The position numbers and the translations under genes are program-made. From an uncultured Saprospiraceae bacterium (GTDB taxonomy: Bacteria; Bacteroidota; Bacteroidia; Chitinophagales; Saprospiraceae), in NCBI GenBank assembly GCA_937928045.1, contig CALFWO010000038.1, positions 1 to 64,000 of the forward strand: a stretch of 64,000 nucleotides of DNA. The letters run 5' to 3'. Below, in pieces: positions 48,127 to 57,956 of the stretch (position 1 is the stretch's first letter; each line of letters starts with the position of its first letter). A model generated the notes under the pieces. The model worked only from the letters and a program-made list of their open reading frames with translations. It did not search any database and was not told the origin of the DNA.

Positions 48127-48351
48127 TTACCGGAAAATTGGAATAATTTCAACAGTAGTTATGATGTAAGAAAACCACCAGACATAATAAATTGTCATTA
48201 GAACCTTTACAGCCGGGTTTCTGTATAATCGTTCTGCAAATTTCAATATTGACTTGGTACAAAATTCCTCAATTAGGAATGCGAACAAAATTAAACTAGC
48301 GAAAACAACAAATTGATATAACATAGTGAACTGTATTTGGTACATATACAT
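48127..48351 (-). CDS. small two-helix membrane protein
   Basis: 74 residues with two probable membrane helices (about 10-26 and 50-70). No family recognised. It is on the same strand as, and upstream of, the sigma-like gene. Start could also be a later Met (residue 3 or 10). Confidence is limited because the AT-rich sequence makes chance hydrophobic frames possible. Confidence 0.4.
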   Translation of the reverse strand: MYMYQIQFTMLYQFVVFASLILFAFLIEEFCTKSILKFAERLYRNPAVKVLMTIYYVWWFSYIITTVEIIPIFR

Positions 48352-48642
48352 ATCACCTAAAATATTCGATTTCGTTTCAGATTGACAGTAACTAACTTAG
48401 TATTTTATTTAACTAAATAGAATAGCCTAAAATACTACAGAAAAAATATTTGTTGCTTAGCATACGCCCCAGCACCGATCAGGGAAAATCATACGATACT
48501 AAAGCAAAGGACCTTCACAAATTCCTTTGAGTCTAAAAACATAAAATGACTCTATTATTAAAGATTAAATTGTTCAACACAAAGCGCTTCCACTCCCGCT
48601 TTTCAAAAAAGAACCTCAACAGAAATTATATCATAAAACAGA
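48352..48642. other. 291-bp AT-rich spacer, nothing recognised
   Basis: No gene, RNA or strong hairpin seen. A short plus-strand frame beginning at 48546 runs antisense into the next gene and is not convincing. Confidence 0.5.
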
Positions 48643-50424
48643 TCACTCTGCAATCCACTCCTCTATTCGTCTTTCTAAAAGCGCTAAAGGAACACATCCA
48701 ACTTCTAGCACTTTATTGTGAAATGTTTTGATGTCGAATTTATCTCCCATTTGTTTTTCTGCTCTTGACCGCAATTCTTGAATTTTCAACTGACCAATTT
48801 TGTAGGATAATGCCTGCCCAGGATTCGCCATGTATCGCTCTATTTCAGAAATAATAGAAGCCTCAGGTTCAGCTTCATTTTCGAGAGAATATTTAATCGC
48901 TTGTTCTCGAGTCCAGCCTTTAGAATGCATTCCAGCATCAACAACCAATCGAATGGCGCGATGCATTTCCATGCTAAGCATTCCAAAATATTGATACGGA
49001 TCTTGATATAAACCAAGTTCTTTACCCAAAGATTCACAATACAAGGCCCAACCTTCACCATATGCAGAGTACCATAATGTTCTGCGGAATTCAGGAAGAT
49101 CTTTGTCTTCTTGCTGCAACGAGATTTGATAATGATGGCCAGGAATGGCTTCATGTAAAAAAAGATCTTCGTCTGAAAAAGTGTTGTACTTACTTGGATC
49201 AGGTAGCGGGACATAAAAAACGCCTGGCCTTGTTCCATCCAAAGAACCTGGACTGTACTCTGCACTCGCCGAAGCTTCTCTAAAGGCCTCCGTTCTTCGC
49301 ACTTCAAATTTTGTTTTCGGAACCAAGTCAAAAAGTTTGGCCAAGTTTGGTTTCATCTTTTCATGAATAGCATTGAAATTTGCAATCACTTCTTCAGCTG
49401 TTTTAAATGGCATCAATTCTTTTTTGTTTCTGACATGGTCGAAAAACGAATTCAGATCACCGGTATAACCCACTTGCTTTTTCACTTTCTCCATCTCAGA
49501 TCGCAAACGGGCCACTTCCTTCTCTCCAAGTTTGAAAATCTCATCAGCAGTCATGTTTGTGGTAGTAAACTTTTTGATTTGATGATTGTACCAATCAGTA
49601 CCGTTTGGCATCGCATCAATACCAGATGTAGTTCGTGCCAACGGCATATACTCTTTTTCAAATTGCTTGGTGAATTTTTTATAAACAGGAATGATGCTGT
49701 TTTCAATCACATCTTTGTAGGCCGTTGTGATTTCTTCTTTCTCCGCTTCCGTGAATGATTCTGGCAAATTCAATACTGGCTTGTAAAACAAATGTTTTTC
49801 TACTGGACCATCACTCAAGTCTTTCATTTGCGGAATAATCTTTTTCACCAAAGCTTTTGGCAAAACAACTCCCGTTTTCATTCCTTCGCGCATATTATCC
49901 ATGGCGGTCATACACCACAATTCGTAGCTATACATCCGTTTTAACCAGTTGCGATAATCTTTTACTGTGTTAAATGGTTGACTACCAGCACCAGAAGCCA
50001 ATTGTCCGATTATCAAATTCATCGTCCACATCTGATCGATGGGCATGAGGTTTTTAGGAAAGCCTAAATCAGCGATATTAATTTCACTCTCCCACATTAA
50101 AACATCGTAAGACATCTTTTCTTTGTCATTCAACTGAGCACGGTCGATCCTTGAAAGTCGCTGCAAATTATCTTCATAAAAAGCAACCAGTCGTTTTGTA
50201 TAAGAAGCCGTCAAGTTATTTGGTAGAACATCATTGTAAATATCTTCTCCAGCAGCCGTTGATTCTAAGGGATACAGTTCCTTTCGCTTTTTCGTATAAT
50301 CATTCAAAATACTATTGAAATCCTTTTGAATGCTGGAGATTTCATCCAAAACAGCAGTTTTTTCGGAATCACAAGATTGTAAAGTAAGAAGGAGAAGTAC
50401 TGAAAACAAGAAAAACCGGCTCAT
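48643..50424 (-). CDS. DUF885-family lipoprotein (putative metallohydrolase)
   Basis: 593 residues from the ATG at 50424 (MSRFFLFSVLLLLTLQSCDS, with lipobox LQSC); a longer frame to 50508 would add 28 residues before the signal. The signature HEAIPGHHYQ (about residue 425) and downstream GEGWALYCESLG match DUF885, a family with a gluzincin-like HExxxH zinc site and suspected peptidase activity. It would act at the outer or inner membrane. Single gene. Confidence 0.85.
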   Translation of the reverse strand: MSRFFLFSVLLLLTLQSCDSEKTAVLDEISSIQKDFNSILNDYTKKRKELYPLESTAAGEDIYNDVLPNNLTASYTKRLVAFYEDNLQRLSRIDRAQLNDKEKMSYDVLMWESEINIADLGFPKNLMPIDQMWTMNLIIGQLASGAGSQPFNTVKDYRNWLKRMYSYELWCMTAMDNMREGMKTGVVLPKALVKKIIPQMKDLSDGPVEKHLFYKPVLNLPESFTEAEKEEITTAYKDVIENSIIPVYKKFTKQFEKEYMPLARTTSGIDAMPNGTDWYNHQIKKFTTTNMTADEIFKLGEKEVARLRSEMEKVKKQVGYTGDLNSFFDHVRNKKELMPFKTAEEVIANFNAIHEKMKPNLAKLFDLVPKTKFEVRRTEAFREASASAEYSPGSLDGTRPGVFYVPLPDPSKYNTFSDEDLFLHEAIPGHHYQISLQQEDKDLPEFRRTLWYSAYGEGWALYCESLGKELGLYQDPYQYFGMLSMEMHRAIRLVVDAGMHSKGWTREQAIKYSLENEAEPEASIISEIERYMANPGQALSYKIGQLKIQELRSRAEKQMGDKFDIKTFHNKVLEVGCVPLALLERRIEEWIAE

Positions 50425-50599
50425 CTTTTTTGGCTCAAATATAGAGGCTTCCCTCAAATCTTCGGCAATAATCAAAGGATTATCCGTTGCATAGGAACAT
50501 TCAAACAACGAATTCTAAATCAGCTCCTACGAATTCTAATGACTCGATATGCCAACGACTTTGAGGCTGCATCTTTACATCAACAAAAGAAATAGTGAT

Positions 50600-51040
50600 A
50601 TGAAAAAGTTGATGATTTTATTCGTAATGACCTGCCTAGGCAGTCAATTATTACCAGCACAAAATGACAGTTATAGCTATAGCGAGATAACGATGTTGAC
50701 CAATCTTTATTCAGAGATACAATCAACCCCAAGTCGATCAGTTTGCTACCCTTGGGCCAGCACCATGAGACTCGTGAACATTAAAGAAAACAATAACACC
50801 ATGACAGATCTATTAAGCTATGAAAACCTTTGGGTTGCACTACAGGAAACTTGCCTTAAAAACCAACGCACTTCTACTCAACTAGAGGTGTCTTTGGACA
50901 AACGCGGCAAAATCATCAGCATCAGCCGAAACGGTGCAATGATGGATTTAACGCCACATACAAAACTGACAAAAACAAAATTTTCCAAGCATAGATCTAA
51001 AGATGGCAAGGTCATCAATATCTATACAAGCGTTGGATAA
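50600..51040 (+). CDS. small secreted protein of unknown function
   Basis: 146 residues from the ATG at 50600 (MKKLMILFVMTCLG, signal peptide ending in LPAQ); an ATG at 50549 would add 17 residues before it. The mature part is basic (Lys/Arg-rich, for example KLTKTKFSKHRSKDGKV). No family recognised. Confidence 0.6.
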   Translation: MKKLMILFVMTCLGSQLLPAQNDSYSYSEITMLTNLYSEIQSTPSRSVCYPWASTMRLVNIKENNNTMTDLLSYENLWVALQETCLKNQRTSTQLEVSLDKRGKIISISRNGAMMDLTPHTKLTKTKFSKHRSKDGKVINIYTSVG

Positions 51041-51074
51041 AGATTATTGGATAGCCCGAGATTTGGTATTACAG

Positions 51075-51105
51075 GTCCTCCCCGCCAAATGTGGATGGGG
51101 AGGGC
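51075..51105 (+). terminator. candidate terminator hairpin
   Basis: GTCCTCCCC and GGGGAGGGC form a GC-rich 9-bp stem (one wobble) with a 13-base loop, followed by a short weak T run. It lies between the secreted protein gene and a tiny open frame at 51125. Confidence 0.5.
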
Positions 51106-51124
51106 ACTTTTAAAAATCAGCAAA

Positions 51125-51202
51125 ATGAAAAAAATAGGAATTAGCTTAGTAATATTTACCGCAATCATTCTTTTTGGAATTATTAAACATCTTTTTGCTT
51201 AG
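51125..51202 (+). CDS. possible 25-residue membrane peptide
   Basis: ATG at 51125 to TAG at 51202. The 25 residues (beginning MKKIGISLVIFTAIILFG) are one clean transmembrane helix with a basic start. It follows the hairpin at 51075. Too short for routine calling; it could be a real membrane peptide or chance. Confidence 0.35.
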   Translation: MKKIGISLVIFTAIILFGIIKHLFA

Positions 51203-51270
51203 ATCAACTCTCAGTTGTTGGAAAAGCCGAAGAAATCCTTCAACTTAGCACTCTAATCAATCAACAACTA

Positions 51271-54200
51271 TTGATCTCTTTTTTCCGCAACTTTAATAGT
51301 AAGTTTATCCTTAGGATCATTATCATTTTGATCATTGGCCATTGTAATCTTTCGCTATTTGCGCAAAATTTCAGTTATGTAAAATATGGCCTTCGTGATG
51401 GATTACCTCAAGCGAAAGTCGTTGACGTTTTGCAAGATCAACAAGGCTTTCTTTGGTTGGCTACTAAAGGATCTGGCTTGGTTAGGTTTGATGGATCATC
51501 CTTTGAGCAATACACCACGAGCGATGGTCTTCCTTCCAATTTTATTCAATCTTTAACCTTAGATCATTCTGGAAACTTATGGGTAGGTACCAATAAAGGT
51601 TTCGCAAAAAAAGATCAGTATAAATTTAAAAACATTCTCCCCTCCTTTGGCAATTACATTACAAGTCTTTCCTTTTTAACTTCTGAAGAGTTGGTACTAG
51701 GAACCCCTAAGGGTCTTTACCTTTATGATGTAGAAAAAAAGAAAGTGAATGGATTGCCTTTTGCGATTGCTAATATTAATGAAATAAAAACCTTGGCTAA
51801 CGGCAATTTAAGCATCGCTGCAAGTGACGGGTGGATACTTTTACGAAGTGCGAATGATTTTGAATACATTAAATCCAACGATGGATTGATCTCTGAAAAT
51901 ATTTTTACAAGTGCTCAGAAAACAAATAGAGGTATTTGGGTGGTTGGTGAAAAAAAAGCAGCTTTATTTAATAGCAATAAAATTAACCGAACCTTCAATG
52001 AACTGAGCTATGATCACCCCAACATTACTTCTTCCTATGTTGACAAAAAGGGAAATCTCTGGATAGGAACAGCTGATGAAGGAATTTTCATTTATGGAAA
52101 AAACGAAGATTTTCAATTAAACAAAAGCAATGGACTTCCTTCCGACGGTATCGCAAAAATAACAGAAGACAACCTTGGCCAAATTTGGATTGCCTCTTCC
52201 GATGGGGGATTGATCAAGGCCTTAGAACAACAGTTCCAATTTTATAATCAATCCAACGGACTTCCAAGCAATGATGTAAACGCCATTACTCAAGATTCTG
52301 CATTGAACATTTGGGTTGCCTGCGGAGAAAACGGAATTGCATCGATTCGCGATGGAGTAATTGCCAAATATAATCGACATCGAGATTTTTTAAATATAAC
52401 TTGCAATTCACTTTGCTACGACGGCTACCAAAGACTTTGGGTAGGAACAGACGGAAAAGGAATTGGGGTACTTGATAGTTTAGGATTGTATCAAATAATA
52501 GATCGCAATCGAGGATTAAGTGGAAATCGAATAACTTCTCTAGTGTCAGACCTTGAAGGGAACATTTGGATTGGAACAGCTGAAAATGGATTAAATTATG
52601 TAAAAGTTGATCTTATAGATAGCCTTCAACAACAAGCCATTTTTTCTGTTGATAAAACGCAAGGAAAAGGAATAAATCATTTAAAACTTGGAGCAGACGG
52701 CAATATTTGGTACGCTACGACTTCTGGAGAATTGGGAAAAATAATTGGAACTCAATCCCCAATAGTTTTTAATCGGCAAAACGGAATTCCCTCTTCGGAA
52801 ATTCGAACATTTATATTTGACAATCAAGGAGGACTTTGGCTTGGGACAGCTGGCGAAGGATTGTTGTATTCAAACACCATTTCTGGTCGCTTGAAGTTTA
52901 GCAAACATTCCATTAATCCATTACTTACTTCTAGCAATATTTTTTCTTTGGCAATAGACAATCAAGATGATTTATGGATTGGAAATGAAAAAGGTGTAGA
53001 TCGATTTTCACCGGATGCAGCTGCCGACAATCAAGTTTATTTCTTTGGGTATTCACAAGGATATTTAGGCGGAGCAGCAAATCGCAATGCTCAATTACTG
53101 GATCAAAATGGAACTTTGTGGCTTGGAACCAGGGGCGGTCTAATCACGGTAAAAGAAGGACTGTCTGTCCAGAACAACACAGCTCCTACCCTTTCCTTTC
53201 GTGAAATAGCCATTCAAAATATTCCGATTTTAGATTCGGACTATGCTGATTTTTATGAACCCAACAAAGGTCTTGTTTCAGGATTGCAACTTCCTTGGCA
53301 AGTACAACAATTGACATTTGAACTTAACGGGGTTCATTTAAATTACCCTAACGATATTAAGTACAGATGGATGTTGGAGGGCTTAGATGAAGATTGGAAC
53401 ACGCTTTCTAAATCTAATCAAATTAATTATAGCAACTTGGCTGCCGGGGATTATCAATTCAAAGCGGAAGCTTCTCATGATGGCATTCATTTTAGTCCTA
53501 CCGTCACCAGCGTGTTTTCTATTGCAAACCCAATTTGGAAAGAATGTTGGTTCAAATGGTTAATCGGGGCATTACTCGCATTGACTGTATTTTATATTTT
53601 TTATTCCCGCATTCAGCAAGTTCGGCAGAAAGAAAAAAGAAAACGCAAAGATTTGGAGCTCGAAAATGAATTGCTAAATCTAAATCAAAAAGCCTTGCAG
53701 CTGCAAATGAATCCGCATTTTATTTTCAACACTTTAAATAGTATAAATGCATTAGTTGCAAAGGGTGAAAACCAAGCTGCAAGAAAACAGATTAACAACT
53801 TTGCAAAACAATTAAGAAGCACTTTATCGAATTCCAGAAAAGACTTTATAAGTTTGGAAGATGAAGTAAAAAGTCTAGAAGAATATTTACAAATGCTTCA
53901 GTTTTGTCATGCTGAAAAATTTGATTTCGGTATTGAAGTTGAGGCCTCCATCAACCAAGAGGAACTGGAACTTCCACCAATGATACTACAACCGTTTGTA
54001 GAGAACGCAGTTTTGCATGGTTTTAATGGGATAAACAAGACGGGGCAATTGACGGTAAATTTTTCCATTCAAGGAAAATTACTGGTGTGTATTATCGAAG
54101 ACAATGGAATAGGTCGGGAGGCAGCAGGAATTTCCAAAGCCAGAAAACCGGGAGCACATCAGTCCGCCGGAATGGATGTCACCAAATCTCGATTGGATAA

Positions 54201-54312
54201 CTTAAAAGATGGATTGAATTATAAAAGTTTAGAAATCATCGATCTCAAGGAAAATGATATCGCCAAAGGAACAAAGGTAATTGTGCGCATACCATTTAGA
54301 GTTGGGTACTAA
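51271..54312 (+). CDS. propeller sensor histidine kinase (LytS/YehU-type)
   Basis: 1,013 residues from a TTG at 51271; no ATG is available in frame before the signal-like segment (about 12-32), so a non-ATG start is likely. Two beta-propellers made of Reg_prop repeats (about 40-640), a Y_Y_Y domain (about 685-755), a membrane helix (about 762-780), then a histidine kinase of the HisKA_7TM/LytS class with phospho-acceptor His in NPHFIFN (about 816) and ATPase boxes ENAVLHG and EDNGIGREA. No receiver domain is attached; the LytTR regulator at 54969 is the likely partner. Confidence 0.9.
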   Translation: MISFFRNFNSKFILRIIIILIIGHCNLSLFAQNFSYVKYGLRDGLPQAKVVDVLQDQQGFLWLATKGSGLVRFDGSSFEQYTTSDGLPSNFIQSLTLDHSGNLWVGTNKGFAKKDQYKFKNILPSFGNYITSLSFLTSEELVLGTPKGLYLYDVEKKKVNGLPFAIANINEIKTLANGNLSIAASDGWILLRSANDFEYIKSNDGLISENIFTSAQKTNRGIWVVGEKKAALFNSNKINRTFNELSYDHPNITSSYVDKKGNLWIGTADEGIFIYGKNEDFQLNKSNGLPSDGIAKITEDNLGQIWIASSDGGLIKALEQQFQFYNQSNGLPSNDVNAITQDSALNIWVACGENGIASIRDGVIAKYNRHRDFLNITCNSLCYDGYQRLWVGTDGKGIGVLDSLGLYQIIDRNRGLSGNRITSLVSDLEGNIWIGTAENGLNYVKVDLIDSLQQQAIFSVDKTQGKGINHLKLGADGNIWYATTSGELGKIIGTQSPIVFNRQNGIPSSEIRTFIFDNQGGLWLGTAGEGLLYSNTISGRLKFSKHSINPLLTSSNIFSLAIDNQDDLWIGNEKGVDRFSPDAAADNQVYFFGYSQGYLGGAANRNAQLLDQNGTLWLGTRGGLITVKEGLSVQNNTAPTLSFREIAIQNIPILDSDYADFYEPNKGLVSGLQLPWQVQQLTFELNGVHLNYPNDIKYRWMLEGLDEDWNTLSKSNQINYSNLAAGDYQFKAEASHDGIHFSPTVTSVFSIANPIWKECWFKWLIGALLALTVFYIFYSRIQQVRQKEKRKRKDLELENELLNLNQKALQLQMNPHFIFNTLNSINALVAKGENQAARKQINNFAKQLRSTLSNSRKDFISLEDEVKSLEEYLQMLQFCHAEKFDFGIEVEASINQEELELPPMILQPFVENAVLHGFNGINKTGQLTVNFSIQGKLLVCIIEDNGIGREAAGISKARKPGAHQSAGMDVTKSRLDNLKDGLNYKSLEIIDLKENDIAKGTKVIVRIPFRVGY

Positions 54313-54788
54313 TTCATCAAAGACCTCAGCATTTCTTCGGCTTCCGCTTTTTCTGGACTGATGCATTTTAGAAATACTCGATCCCTTGCATTTTCACCTT
54401 TGATTTTAATCAATCCTCGCAACTCTTTGTTATGAACAAAACCTATATAATGAACTGAAGATCTTAGAACATCTGCCCACTTGGATGAATTCAGTTCATC
54501 AATATTAAAGTCTAGACTAAATTTACCATTTTCTTCTTCCAAAACAATTATAGTTTCATAATCCTCACTTTCGAAAATAGGTTCTGGATTCAATATATAC
54601 GTTTCATTATGACCTTTTCGAATTACGGCATAGTCCATTGACTCACCATTTAAATAATAGAAGCCATCATCCAAATCGACTTGATCATCAACTGAAATGT
54701 TTGTTCTATTTACTCCAGATTGGTCGCAAGCAGAAAACAACATCAAGGCAATCAGCACACTACTAAATGATAGACTAAAGGCTTTCAT
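54309..54788 (-). CDS. small lipoprotein of unknown function
   Basis: 159 residues with signal peptide and lipobox FSAC. Acidic. It is convergent with the kinase gene and overlaps its stop by 4 bases (54309-54312), so it splits the kinase from its likely regulator. No family recognised. Confidence 0.6.
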   Translation of the reverse strand: MKAFSLSFSSVLIALMLFSACDQSGVNRTNISVDDQVDLDDGFYYLNGESMDYAVIRKGHNETYILNPEPIFESEDYETIIVLEEENGKFSLDFNIDELNSSKWADVLRSSVHYIGFVHNKELRGLIKIKGENARDRVFLKCISPEKAEAEEMLRSLMN

Positions 54789-54968
54789 ATATTTGAATTT
54801 TTATCTAAGCTAAGCGGAAGAAATAATAAAACGAACTTTATACTTTAATTTAACAGAATCTTAAAAAGATATTAAATAAATTAAGAATACTCCAAGGAGC
54901 TAATCGACTTTTAAGTTTATATTAAACTCTGTCGAATACCGTTATATTAGCCAGTAGAAAAAAAAGAA

Positions 54969-55718
54969 ATGATAAAAGCGATTTTAGTAGATGACATGCA
55001 GGAAGCATTGGATGTCCTCCAAGCCGACATTAAAACCTTCTGCCCGGAGATTGAAATCATTGGAACAGCAAAATCGGTAGTAGAGGCCGCAAAATTATTT
55101 AAAGCAGACCAACCGGACATTTTATTTCTGGATATTATGCTTGGAGCCAATACAGGATTTGATTTGTTGGAAATCTTGCCTAACAATAACTTCCAGTTGA
55201 TATTTGTTACGGCGCATAATGAATATGCGATGAAAGCATTCAGATTTTCTGCGGTTGATTATTTGCTAAAACCAATTGATCCAGACTTACTACAAGAGGC
55301 TGTGGGAAAAGCCAAAGAACGGGCCGCAATTTCCTCGGAGAGTTTGGAACTACTTCGGACACAAATTGAACATCCGAATAAATTAGCCCCAAGGATTTCT
55401 CTTCCTACACAAGAAAGAATTCATGTTGTTGACATTGTAAACATCATGCGCTGCGAGTCTATGGATAACAATACACGTTTTTTCCTAGAAAATGGGGAGA
55501 AAATTTTTGTGTCTAGAACTTTAAAGAAATTCGAAATTTTACTCCAAGATCATCCATTCATCCGAGTTCACCAATCTCACCTAATCAACTTAGAACACTT
55601 GGGAAGTTTTGAAAAAAAGGATGGTGGTTATATTAAAATGAAAAACGGAGACATCGTTCCTGTGTCTGTTCGAAAGCGCCCAGAATTGGTCAAAGCTTTG
55701 GATAAAATGAATCAATAG
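54969..55718 (+). CDS. LytTR-family response regulator
   Basis: 249 residues. Receiver domain (1-120): acidic pair DD near residue 8, phospho-acceptor Asp in FLDIMLG (about 55), and KPID loop. LytTR DNA-binding domain at about 145-245 (RVHQSHLINLEHLG). This pairs with LytS-class kinases, here the propeller kinase 0.65 kb upstream on the same strand. Confidence 0.93.
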   Translation: MIKAILVDDMQEALDVLQADIKTFCPEIEIIGTAKSVVEAAKLFKADQPDILFLDIMLGANTGFDLLEILPNNNFQLIFVTAHNEYAMKAFRFSAVDYLLKPIDPDLLQEAVGKAKERAAISSESLELLRTQIEHPNKLAPRISLPTQERIHVVDIVNIMRCESMDNNTRFFLENGEKIFVSRTLKKFEILLQDHPFIRVHQSHLINLEHLGSFEKKDGGYIKMKNGDIVPVSVRKRPELVKALDKMNQ

Positions 55719-55733
55719 AATCTTAGCCTAAGT

Positions 55734-55856
55734 TTAAAATTCAATTTTGAAAGTAGTCCACTCCCCTTCCGTCTTCAAGATTAACTTTGCGTCGTGATTT
55801 TGTAAGATTTCACGACTAAGCATCAAGCCGATGCCTTGTCCATTTGTTTTGGTAAC
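55734..55856 (-). pseudogene. remnant of a sensor histidine kinase C-terminus
   Basis: Forty codons plus TAA on the minus strand read as the end of a histidine kinase ATPase domain, with the G2 box NGQGIGLMLSREIL and typical final strands (LKTEGEWTTFKIEF). An in-frame TAG sits directly upstream (55857-55859), and the sequence beyond no longer resembles a kinase. The remainder of the gene is gone, so this is a fossil next to a live two-component regulator. Confidence 0.85.
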
Positions 55857-56090
55857 CTAGATTTCTTTAGCCTTTATCGAACTGTAGTTATTATTTATCA
55901 ATATTTAATTTCCGAAGGGCTAAAGCTGAAAATAAATAATTTATAAAATTTTGTTACTCAACTAATGTTTGATAGCGAACAGGTTCTGTTCGAAAATACA
56001 ATTGCATTTCCTCAGTTTTCATTAAATTCTATGGCCAAATTTTCCTATCTTTTCAATCGTTAATTCAAACTTCAAATCAAATCGTGACCA

Positions 56091-57956
56091 ATGAAATATT
56101 TCTTAACCCTACTGCTTTCAATTAGCTTATCTATTTATGTAATTGGCCAAAACCAGCAATTTTCAAATAACGGTCAGGCCAAAGCAGCTGTACTTACATC
56201 GCCATCGCCTTCGTCAACGTACAATAGCAATTCACCTATTGAGAACACTTCAAATGCAGTCACTGTTCCGAACGAAGTGAATATAGGAAAAACAAGATTT
56301 GAAGTTCAGTCATTGGCGAGCACAGGAAGAAGAGTCGCCTTATTGCCGGACGGTAAAATTTCCGCCACCTTTCATTACGGCGTTAATCAAGCAGGCGGAT
56401 TTCCGGATCGCGGTTCTGGTTACAATCATTTTGATGGAGTTAGTTGGGCAACAGAACCTTTGGAAAGTTTGGAAAAAGACCGTGCAGGTTATCCCTGTTT
56501 TACCACAACACCCAATGGGCTTGAAGTCGCTTTATCACACAAAAGCACAGGGACGGATACTTGGGCATTACACACCAACACTAAAATGCCAGATGAAGAT
56601 GTTTGGGTGGAATCGGTTATTCCAACCGCAGTTCCGGGTGGAATCGTTTGGGGTAAAGTTGCGACTGGCGGAGCCAATGGAAATAGTATTCATGCCATCG
56701 GAATCTCGTTGGCAGAAGACTTTGGAGGGGCACCTTATCAAGGAATGGCGCAACATCTTTTATATTTTCGATCGACAGACAACGGTGACACTTGGGACCA
56801 ACAAGATGTAATTATTCCTGGACTAGACAGCATGTTTTATAATGACATTGGTGGAGAGAACTATAATATTAGTTGTAATGGAGAAACGGTAGCTATTGCC
56901 GTTTTTGAAAGTTGGGGAGACATTGCCATTTTTAAATCAACAGACAATGGTTCAAACTGGTCGAAGACAATTATAAATGACTTTCCTCTTGACAAATATG
57001 ACGGCAATGGATACACTGCTGCAGACATTCCTTTTGATCCCAATGCACCGGACTCTACTACCATTTTTTCATCGGATGGTTCTGGATCAGTTATAATCGA
57101 CGACAATGGAAAAGTGCATGTATTTTTTTCGACCATGTATGTTTTTGCAGAAGGACCGGATCTATTTTTAAATTTGGAATCTGAAGGCATTGCCTATTGG
57201 AACGAAGACATGGCAATGAACGAAAGGCAAATTATTGGTTCGGCCTTGGATATGGATGGAGATAGTTTGATTACTATTTCTGGAGAATTTGCAGTCCTAA
57301 GATACGGAAATACAAACTATACCAGTTTTCCAAATGCTGCTGTTGATGATGATGGAAATCTGTATTGCGTTTATACTTCTGTTCGAGAAGATTTAACCAG
57401 TTTTGAAGAGTTGACTTTTAGACACATCTATTTGGTGAAATCTTCGGATGGTGGAGTTACTTGGACTGAACCAAGTGATTTGCTTGATCCTTCTTATTCC
57501 GAAATTTACAATTTTGTTGAAGGGATGTTCCCTTCTTTGCCAGAAAGAATTGGCGAAAAAATCGACTTGGTTTACATACAAGATTTCCAACCCGGCTACA
57601 CTGCTGACAATGAAACCACAGTCGAACATTTAGTCAGACACATACAGTACGACAAAGACAGTTTCGAACCGATTACTTCTACAAAATTCCTGAGTGAGGT
57701 CAAAGACAATATTAATATATACCCAAACCCAGCAATAGAATCTGCCGTTGTTGAATTTGAGTTGATTCAATCAGCTGTTGTCCAGCTAGACCTTTTTGAT
57801 TTGTTGGGGAAAAATGTGTTGCACCAAAAAACGCAGCAACTGACAGCAGGAATTAATCGCTTGCCTTTGGACATTGCCGACATGGAAAGCGGGATTTACT
57901 TTGTCCAATTGGGAATAGGCGAGGTGGCTATCACTCGGAAATTGGTAGTGCAGTAG
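56091..57956 (+). CDS. secreted BNR/sialidase-like propeller with T9SS sorting domain
   Basis: 621 residues. Signal peptide ends in IGQ (about 20). Sialidase-type Asp-box repeats are visible (STDNGDTWDQQ, STDNGSNWSKT, SSDGGVTWTEP), fitting a six-bladed propeller (about 70-500), though sialidase catalytic residues are not evident. C-terminal T9SS domain begins at INIYPNPAIE. Likely surface-exposed; substrate unknown. Confidence 0.8.
   Translation: MKYFLTLLLSISLSIYVIGQNQQFSNNGQAKAAVLTSPSPSSTYNSNSPIENTSNAVTVPNEVNIGKTRFEVQSLASTGRRVALLPDGKISATFHYGVNQAGGFPDRGSGYNHFDGVSWATEPLESLEKDRAGYPCFTTTPNGLEVALSHKSTGTDTWALHTNTKMPDEDVWVESVIPTAVPGGIVWGKVATGGANGNSIHAIGISLAEDFGGAPYQGMAQHLLYFRSTDNGDTWDQQDVIIPGLDSMFYNDIGGENYNISCNGETVAIAVFESWGDIAIFKSTDNGSNWSKTIINDFPLDKYDGNGYTAADIPFDPNAPDSTTIFSSDGSGSVIIDDNGKVHVFFSTMYVFAEGPDLFLNLESEGIAYWNEDMAMNERQIIGSALDMDGDSLITISGEFAVLRYGNTNYTSFPNAAVDDDGNLYCVYTSVREDLTSFEELTFRHIYLVKSSDGGVTWTEPSDLLDPSYSEIYNFVEGMFPSLPERIGEKIDLVYIQDFQPGYTADNETTVEHLVRHIQYDKDSFEPITSTKFLSEVKDNINIYPNPAIESAVVEFELIQSAVVQLDLFDLLGKNVLHQKTQQLTAGINRLPLDIADMESGIYFVQLGIGEVAITRKLVVQ

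Noticed and set aside
48546-48731. Plus-strand 61-codon frame
   Set aside because: It runs antisense into the end of the DUF885 gene and has no recognisable content.
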